From contig CBFIGX010000015.1 in assembly GCA_965662265.1 (NCBI GenBank), positions 1 through 9,903 on the forward strand: a stretch of DNA of 9,903 nucleotides. The letters run 5' to 3'. This document shows positions 4,914-9,903 of the stretch, in pieces. The notes under the pieces are model-generated. The model saw only the letters and a program-made list of their open reading frames with translations. It was not told the origin of the DNA and did no database searches. The stretch is from CBFIGX01 sp965662265. GTDB lineage: Bacteria > Bacteroidota > Bacteroidia > Flavobacteriales > UBA7430. Position 1 is the stretch's first letter. Every line of letters begins with the position of its first letter. The position numbers and the translations under genes are program-made.

Positions 4914-7886
4914 GTGAGAAAATTATTTCTAAGCATTTCATTTTGTATATTTTTAACGTCTAATGCGCAATCTGAATTAAACCAAAATAAATTCCGAGTT
5001 TTCGGAAAAGTTCTTGATAAAGAAACTAATGAAGAGCTAGTAGGTGCCTCTATTTATTTACTTCAGACAAATAACGGAACTATTACAGATTTTGATGGGA
5101 ACTATAATTTGGTGAATGTTCCAAGTGGAAAACATTTGATAGTATGTCAATACATTTCATATCAAGCCGATACCATTCAAATAAACTTGCAAAAAGATAC
5201 TGAATGTAATTTTGAGTTGATCGAAGAAACCATTACACTAGGTTCAGTAGATCTTGTTTCAAAAGTTGACCGCAGGGAAGAATCTTATGTGGTAAACGTT
5301 CAAAAAAAATCAGCAGGACTCATAAATACGCTTTCAAAAAAGCAAATGAGTATCACTGGTAGCTCAAATGCTGCAGATGCGGTTAAAAATGTTTCCGGAG
5401 TAAACGTTCAAGGCGGTAAATATGTATATGTAAGGGGTTTGAGTGATCGTTACAGTTTGGCTGTATTAAATGGTGTATCCTTACCTAGTTTAGACCCGAA
5501 CAAGAATTCGGTACAGATGGATTTAATTCCAGCGAATGTTATTGATAATATTCTTGTATACAAAACTTTTACTCCAGATTTGCCTGCAAATTTTACCGGA
5601 GGTCTAGTTAATGTTGCAACTAGTGATTTTCCAGATTCTTTGGAGGTTCAATTTAATTACTCAACTGGTTACAGTAATTTGTCAAATTTAAACGACAATT
5701 TCATCGGTCAAGTTAGAAGCAGCTCAGACTGGCTCGGTTTTGATGACGGACTTAGGTCCATTCCATCTTTTATACAAGAAAACGGCGTTAATACCTATGC
5801 TCCCTCGTCTTACGAAGAAGCTTTTTACTTTGCCCAAAGTCAAGATGAAACCTATGCAAACATGACTTTGGAAGATGTTCAAGATGAGAATGGTAATTAT
5901 TATGGTTGGACAGATAGAGGAGAGTGGCTTGAGAAAGCTCGTGTTTTTGCCAATGATTCGCTCTCTATGGCTACGCAATCATTTTCGAAAAATTGGGATT
6001 TGGAAAGATTTAAATCAGGTTTAAACCAGTCCTTTAGCTTTAGTTTAGGGAATAAGTATCTAATTAAAGACAAAGAATTTGGATTTAATTCGGGTCTTAC
6101 TTACAAAAAGAAGTATAAATATTATGAAAATGCAGAAATTGGAAGGTATACACAAACTGGTGAAGGAGTTCAAAGTTTATTGGGTCAAAAGTTAGGTAGA
6201 GAATCAAGAGGAGATGAAAATGTTTTTGCTTCTTTATTTCTTTCTACGGCTTTAAAATTAAACAAAACAAATCGCTTGCAATTTGTGAGTATGCTTAACC
6301 AAAGCGGTCAGAGTTCTGCTAAATACTTTCTAGGCGAAAATAAATCAGATGATAATGGTTTATTTGAAGAACAACGAACACAAAGATATTTGGAACGACA
6401 AATTTTTACAAATCAGTTGAGTGGTACCCATGAATTTTTAAAAAAATATGACAGTGAGTTATCATGGAATCTTGGGTATACTAAATCGTATCAAAATACT
6501 CCAGATTTAAAAGTGTTTACAAATTCTTTTGAGTATTTTCTTATAGAAGATGAAGAAACAGGAGAATTTTATCAAGACACCGTTCCTACCTATGCAATAA
6601 GAGACGATTTGTATCCAGTTCCGACTCGTTATTTTAGGTTTCTAGAGGAAGAAAACATGAATTTTAAAATTGATTATAAACTTGATTTTAATGCAGAAGA
6701 ATATTTAAAGATAGGTAGCTCTTTTCTTTATAAAGAGAGAGAAAACAAAGAATATCGATATGGATTTAAGGCTGTAGGTCTAGAGTACGAAAATAATTTA
6801 GATGATTTCTTCACCCCGTCGAATATGGTTGTTGGTTCTTCTCTATTGAACAACGGAGGAAGCACAACTCACATTGAATTACTAGATTTTTCACAATTAA
6901 ACAATCAATTCACAGCCGATCAAAGTATCTTTGCTTCTTACCTAATGTGCAAGATAATTCCAATAGATTTATTGGAGATGACAGGGGGAATTCGAGTAGA
7001 GACAACAGAAATTAATGCTGTAAGCTCTGATCCTTCTAAAGATAAAGGTAGTTTGAGTAATATAGATGTTTTACCTTCTTTAAATTTGAAATATTCTCTT
7101 GACGAAAGCACCCATATTCGAGCTTCCTATGGAAAAACCTTGGCTCGACCAAGTTTTAGAGAAATCTCTCCAATTTCATGGTACGATTTCACAACCAATT
7201 ATCAGTTTACAGGGAATCCAGGTTTAGAAAGGACCTTAATTCATAATTTTGATTTAAGATATGAGAAATATCTCCCAGGTGCCGGCTTATTATCAATGTC
7301 TGGTTTTTTCAAAAATTTCATCAACCCAATAGAACAGGTTATGAATGTTGAAGCTCAAAATGTAGAATTATCATGGAGAAATGTAGATGAGGCTATATTG
7401 TTAGGATTGGAGTTTGAGTATAAAAAGAAAATAGTGCTCGACGAAGGGGAGTATTTAAACGTTGGGTTTAATGCCTCTTTAATAAAATCTTCAACTCAAA
7501 TTGATGCAGGTGAATTAGAACTAATTCGAGCATATGACCCAGAACATTCTGATACAAGAAAAATGTATGGACAGGCTCCATACATTATTAACGCGTACTC
7601 ACAATACCAGAATAATGGCTGGAATATTGGCGCAAATTTTAATGTATCAGGAGAAAGTATTGTTATTGTGCAAAAAGGAGCAGTAGATGTTTACCAGGCT
7701 CCTAAACCCAACTTAAACTTTAATGTAGCAAAACAAATTTCTGAAAAATCTAGGGTATCTTTAAGTGCAAGTAACTTACTTAGTGCAACTAATAAATGGT
7801 ACTATCCATACAAATCTGAGGAGTATATTTTTAGTAGTTTCTATTATAACCCGGAATTTAGAATTTCTTTTCAGGTCACTCTCTAA
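4914..7886 (+). CDS. TonB-dependent outer-membrane receptor with carboxypeptidase-regulatory-like domain
   Basis: A 990-residue protein starting at GTG; this start gives a complete signal peptide (residues 1-18, ending SNA before Gln19). Residues 28-108 form a CarboxypepD_reg-like beta-sandwich (FGKVLDKETNEELVGASIYL, then TDFDGNYNLVNVPSGKH), typical of Bacteroidota receptors. Residues about 130-240 form the plug: NAADAVKNVSGV, VYVRGLSDRY, the LIPANVIDNILVYKT segment and FTGGLVNVAT. The rest is a 22-strand-type beta-barrel rich in aromatic-alternating strands, ending in FRISFQVTL with the usual hydrophobic C-terminus. It should import a bound substrate using TonB-ExbB-ExbD energy. There is no SusD-like lipoprotein next to it, so it is not a standard SusCD glycan importer; the divergent secreted beta-helix protein may be its partner. 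Substrate is unknown. Repeat copy 4 follows 34 nt after the stop codon. Confidence 0.93.
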   Translation: MRKLFLSISFCIFLTSNAQSELNQNKFRVFGKVLDKETNEELVGASIYLLQTNNGTITDFDGNYNLVNVPSGKHLIVCQYISYQADTIQINLQKDTECNFELIEETITLGSVDLVSKVDRREESYVVNVQKKSAGLINTLSKKQMSITGSSNAADAVKNVSGVNVQGGKYVYVRGLSDRYSLAVLNGVSLPSLDPNKNSVQMDLIPANVIDNILVYKTFTPDLPANFTGGLVNVATSDFPDSLEVQFNYSTGYSNLSNLNDNFIGQVRSSSDWLGFDDGLRSIPSFIQENGVNTYAPSSYEEAFYFAQSQDETYANMTLEDVQDENGNYYGWTDRGEWLEKARVFANDSLSMATQSFSKNWDLERFKSGLNQSFSFSLGNKYLIKDKEFGFNSGLTYKKKYKYYENAEIGRYTQTGEGVQSLLGQKLGRESRGDENVFASLFLSTALKLNKTNRLQFVSMLNQSGQSSAKYFLGENKSDDNGLFEEQRTQRYLERQIFTNQLSGTHEFLKKYDSELSWNLGYTKSYQNTPDLKVFTNSFEYFLIEDEETGEFYQDTVPTYAIRDDLYPVPTRYFRFLEEENMNFKIDYKLDFNAEEYLKIGSSFLYKERENKEYRYGFKAVGLEYENNLDDFFTPSNMVVGSSLLNNGGSTTHIELLDFSQLNNQFTADQSIFASYLMCKIIPIDLLEMTGGIRVETTEINAVSSDPSKDKGSLSNIDVLPSLNLKYSLDESTHIRASYGKTLARPSFREISPISWYDFTTNYQFTGNPGLERTLIHNFDLRYEKYLPGAGLLSMSGFFKNFINPIEQVMNVEAQNVELSWRNVDEAILLGLEFEYKKKIVLDEGEYLNVGFNASLIKSSTQIDAGELELIRAYDPEHSDTRKMYGQAPYIINAYSQYQNNGWNIGANFNVSGESIVIVQKGAVDVYQAPKPNLNFNVAKQISEKSRVSLSASNLLSATNKWYYPYKSEEYIFSSFYYNPEFRISFQVTL

Positions 7887-7920
7887 ATATAGCTGATTTC
7901 AAAACTTTTCAATTACTATT

Positions 7921-8014
7921 CTTCTTAAGATTTTCCCAAAATCGGTTCCAATGAAAATCTGTAAGTGGAGTCTCAATGGTCAGGTTATTTTTTAAACACA
8001 AATAATCTATTTAT
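7921..8014 (+). repeat. Dispersed 3'-UTR repeat, copy 4
   Basis: Starts 34 nt after the TonB receptor stop. Its first twelve bases (CTTCTTAAGATT) are identical to copy 2, and the 66-nt core (7921-7986) aligns without gaps. It keeps CCAAAA, CGGTTC and GGTCAGGTTATTTTTT. It shows the family is not confined to the small-gene cluster at the left of the window. Confidence 0.85.
7983..8014 (+). terminator. Weak terminator-like hairpin within repeat copy 4
   Basis: GGTTATTT (7983-7990) pairs with AAATAATC (8000-8007), including one G-U pair. The following sequence is T-rich but interrupted (TATTTATAT). It is positioned to end the TonB receptor transcript. The AT-rich stem makes it the weakest of the four. 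Confidence 0.45.
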
Positions 8015-8082
8015 ATGATACTTCATTACCAGAGAATACTTAGGAAATTGACTTTAATAAGCGTGTTTTTTACTTAATAAGT

Positions 8083-8090
8083 TATATTTG
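8083..8090 (+). promoter_or_regulatory. Bacteroidota -7 promoter element TATATTTG
   Basis: Exact TAnnTTTG match 23 nt upstream of the ATG at 8114, in the 227-bp region that otherwise holds repeat copy 4. A purine-rich stretch (AAAAAGAGAAAAA) lies directly before the ATG. No clear -33 element is seen. Confidence 0.5.
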
Positions 8091-8113
8091 ATAAAATTTC
8101 AAAAAGAGAAAAA

Positions 8114-9903
8114 ATGATTTCAAGATTACAATTCAGTTACTTACTGTTTGTTTTAAGTAGCTTTTCGCTACTTGCCCAAACCAATTCAAATATTATTTTC
8201 TCTGGAAGTTTCGGAGGGTCAATTGTTGATGGAATGAGTTACACAAACCCCTCATCATCAGAGCCTTGGGCTGGTTTTGCCAATGAAGACGTAAGTATGT
8301 ATCCTCTAAATTTTGCCAACCCTGGAGAAATTAGCTTTACTGGAACTACAGACGGAGCAGATGTTGAACTTTATTTTAAATTTGAATATTTTCCATACCC
8401 AGATACTGAACCTAGTTTTAGCACAAGTTCGGTTACCGTTAGTGGTTCGGCAGAGGCGAACTACTCAGTCATTATTCCTGCTCAAGGAAGCAATACGTAT
8501 AGTTCCTTTTTATTGTATGTAAATACACCAGATGTTGCTGTGACTTTAACGAATATTACTTTAAATAGTACAGAAATCATAGATCCTTGCGAGGAAGTTG
8601 TTTGCGAAATCGACGAAATATGTGAAAATGGAACTTGTGTTGACTATGGTGGACCTTCGACGGCTGCACCAACTCCCCCAGAAAGAGAACCCGAAGACGT
8701 GATTTCTTTTTACAGCGATGCCTATGAGGACACTCCAATAGATAATTTTGATTTTGGTTTGTGCTCAGGTTCTGGAGCTAGTGAAGAGGTAATTTCGGGC
8801 AATGCTGTTCAACATTATTCTGGCCCTGGATGTCAAGGAATCATATTTAATAACAACCGATTAGACGCATCTGAGTTTAATAATATTCATTTCGATTTTT
8901 ATACAAACGACACCGATTTAATTGGTAAAGTATTTAATTTAAAACTTGTGGATTGGGCAGGTAATATTAACGCTTCAAGCTCTACAGGGTTGGAAGTTAA
9001 TTTTAATGCAGGAACAACAACCGCTATGTCTTCTGGGTCATGGATTTCAGTTGATGTAGATATTTCTTCTTTTGGTTCAATGGTTGGAGGAAATTTAACC
9101 AGAAGTGATATAGCAGAAATACACATTACTTCTAATTTAGAGAATGCTTGGTATGACAATGTTTACCTGTATAAAGAGGTGTTAATTCCAGGTACATGTT
9201 CAGATGGAATACAAAATCAAGATGAAACAGGAATAGATTGTGGTGGTGTTTGCCAAGCATGTATTGTAGGCCCACCCATGATGCCTGCACCTACGCCCCC
9301 GGCAAGAGAGCCAGAAAATGTGATTTCTATTTACAGTGATGCCTACGCAAATGTGACCATAGATAATTTCGATTTTGGTTTGTGTGGAGGTTCTGCAGTA
9401 ACAGAAGAGTATTTAGCAGGAAATGGAACGCAACGTTATGCAGGAGCTGGATGTCAAGGAATAAGTGTAGAAAACAATCGAATAGATGCATCAGCGTTTT
9501 CCCATCTTCACTTTGACTTTTACACGGATGAAAGTGATCTAATAGGAAAAGTATTCAATATTAAATTGGTAGACTGGGCAGGTAATGCAACCGAAGCAGG
9601 ATCAACTGGGCTCGAAATTAATTTTAACGATGGAACCAATCCAGGGATTTCTGCCGGATCGTGGATTTCAGTTGATGTAGATATTTCTTCTTTTGGTCCA
9701 ATGGTTGGTGGAAACTTAACCAGAAGTGATATTGCTCACATTCACATTACTTCTAATTTAGCTAGTGCCTGGTACGATAATCTGTACATTTATAGAGACG
9801 GATTGATTCCAGGAACCTGTGACGACGGAGTTCAAAACCAAGATGAAGAGGGTGTAGATTGCGGTGGCGTATGCGAACCTTGTTCTACTGAAATATCTGG
9901 CTG
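8114..9903 (+). CDS. Large secreted modular protein with tandem beta-sandwich-like repeats and Cys-rich linkers (3' truncated by window)
   Basis: I translated this frame by hand: it stays open for 596 codons from the ATG to the window edge, with no stop, so the C-terminus is missing. Residues 1-22 are a signal peptide (ending LLAQ). Residues 23-155 form a Ser/Thr/Tyr-rich, probably beta-sandwich, domain. A short Cys block follows (CEEVVCEIDEICENGTC, about 157-176), then two copies of a unit beginning APTPP and EPE-VIS-YSDAY (from residues 185 and 392). Each unit contains DNFDFGLC, FNLKLVDWAG / FNIKLVDWAG and SWISVDVDISSFG, and ends with CxDGIQNQDETGIDCGGVCxxC. The unit resembles carbohydrate-binding-like accessory modules of Flavobacteriia secreted polysaccharide-degrading enzymes, but no catalytic domain is within the window. 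A catalytic or T9SS sorting domain could lie downstream. Function is inferred only to the level of an extracellular, probably ligand-binding protein. Confidence 0.85.
   Translation, partial: MISRLQFSYLLFVLSSFSLLAQTNSNIIFSGSFGGSIVDGMSYTNPSSSEPWAGFANEDVSMYPLNFANPGEISFTGTTDGADVELYFKFEYFPYPDTEPSFSTSSVTVSGSAEANYSVIIPAQGSNTYSSFLLYVNTPDVAVTLTNITLNSTEIIDPCEEVVCEIDEICENGTCVDYGGPSTAAPTPPEREPEDVISFYSDAYEDTPIDNFDFGLCSGSGASEEVISGNAVQHYSGPGCQGIIFNNNRLDASEFNNIHFDFYTNDTDLIGKVFNLKLVDWAGNINASSSTGLEVNFNAGTTTAMSSGSWISVDVDISSFGSMVGGNLTRSDIAEIHITSNLENAWYDNVYLYKEVLIPGTCSDGIQNQDETGIDCGGVCQACIVGPPMMPAPTPPAREPENVISIYSDAYANVTIDNFDFGLCGGSAVTEEYLAGNGTQRYAGAGCQGISVENNRIDASAFSHLHFDFYTDESDLIGKVFNIKLVDWAGNATEAGSTGLEINFNDGTNPGISAGSWISVDVDISSFGPMVGGNLTRSDIAHIHITSNLASAWYDNLYIYRDGLIPGTCDDGVQNQDEEGVDCGGVCEPCSTEISG
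8666..9262 (+). repeat. Tandem in-gene repeat, unit 1 (coding)
   Basis: First of two in-frame units with a 621-bp period (207 codons), running from Ala185 to Cys383. It includes a Pro-rich lead-in, a beta-rich domain and a C-terminal six-Cys-type signature of the form CxDGIQNQDE-G-DCGGVC. Stretches around 9041-9115 are nearly identical at DNA level to unit 2. Confidence 0.9.
9287..9883 (+). repeat. Tandem in-gene repeat, unit 2 (coding)
   Basis: Second unit, exactly 621 bp after unit 1, from Ala392 to Cys590. It is diverged in the N-terminal half and almost identical in the segment encoding SWISVDVDISSFG through NLTRSDI. More units may follow beyond the window. Confidence 0.9.

Noticed and set aside
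5724..5978. 84-codon minus-strand open frame inside the TonB receptor gene
   Set aside because: It lies entirely antisense to a well-supported coding region, has no recognisable domain and no promoter or ribosome-binding context.
4914..7886. SusC-type glycan importer
   Set aside because: No SusD-like lipoprotein follows or precedes the receptor; the neighbours are a divergent T9SS protein and an unrelated modular secreted gene.
8313..8522. 69-codon plus-strand open frame starting MPTLEK
   Set aside because: It is a different frame within the secreted modular protein, whose frame is open from 8114 with a signal peptide and in-frame repeats.
8899..9159. 86-codon minus-strand open frame in the modular protein gene
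   Set aside because: Antisense to repeat unit 1 of the modular gene, with low-complexity composition typical of a shadow frame.

Overview
The window looks like a chromosome segment from a marine or aquatic member of the Bacteroidota, most likely Flavobacteriia. The evidence is very AT-rich DNA, TAnnTTTG-type -7 promoter elements, lipoproteins and signal peptides ending in xxAQ, a type IX secretion (T9SS) C-terminal sorting domain, and a large TonB-dependent receptor with an N-terminal carboxypeptidase-regulatory-like domain. No rRNA, tRNA, CRISPR array, transposase or integrase was found.

Layout: positions 1-1480 hold two small envelope genes, a lipoprotein of unknown family (108-680) and a secreted cupredoxin (858-1367). 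They are separated and bounded by three copies of a dispersed repeat that runs straight into a hairpin terminator. Positions 1499-3023 carry two OmpR/PhoB-type response regulators in the same direction. The first has lost the phosphoacceptor aspartate (Met53); the second is canonical (Asp51) and is preceded by a phased array of TTAACA hexamers every 11 bp, which closely resembles a PHO box. A bidirectional terminator (3038-3069) separates the second regulator from a minus-strand gene for a T9SS-sorted, beta-helix-like secreted protein (3084-4727). That gene contains a 100-N scaffold gap flanked by an exact 77-bp duplication, almost certainly an assembly artefact. It is divergent from a 990-residue TonB-dependent receptor (4914-7886) across a 186-bp shared promoter region. 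A fourth repeat copy follows the receptor. The window ends in an open, truncated gene (8114-9903) for a large secreted modular protein with tandem 207-residue repeats and a Cys-rich signature.

How the genes may work together: the sequence is compatible with a nutrient-scavenging locus, possibly phosphate-related, in which an OmpR-type regulator with PHO-box-like control sits beside a TonB receptor and a divergently transcribed secreted partner. The phosphate link rests only on the similarity of the TTAACA/11-bp array to known Pho boxes and on gene adjacency. It is an inference.

The strongest candidates for something undescribed are the four-copy terminator-linked repeat family in the 3' UTRs of plus-strand genes, and the degenerate-receiver regulator placed immediately upstream of a canonical one.
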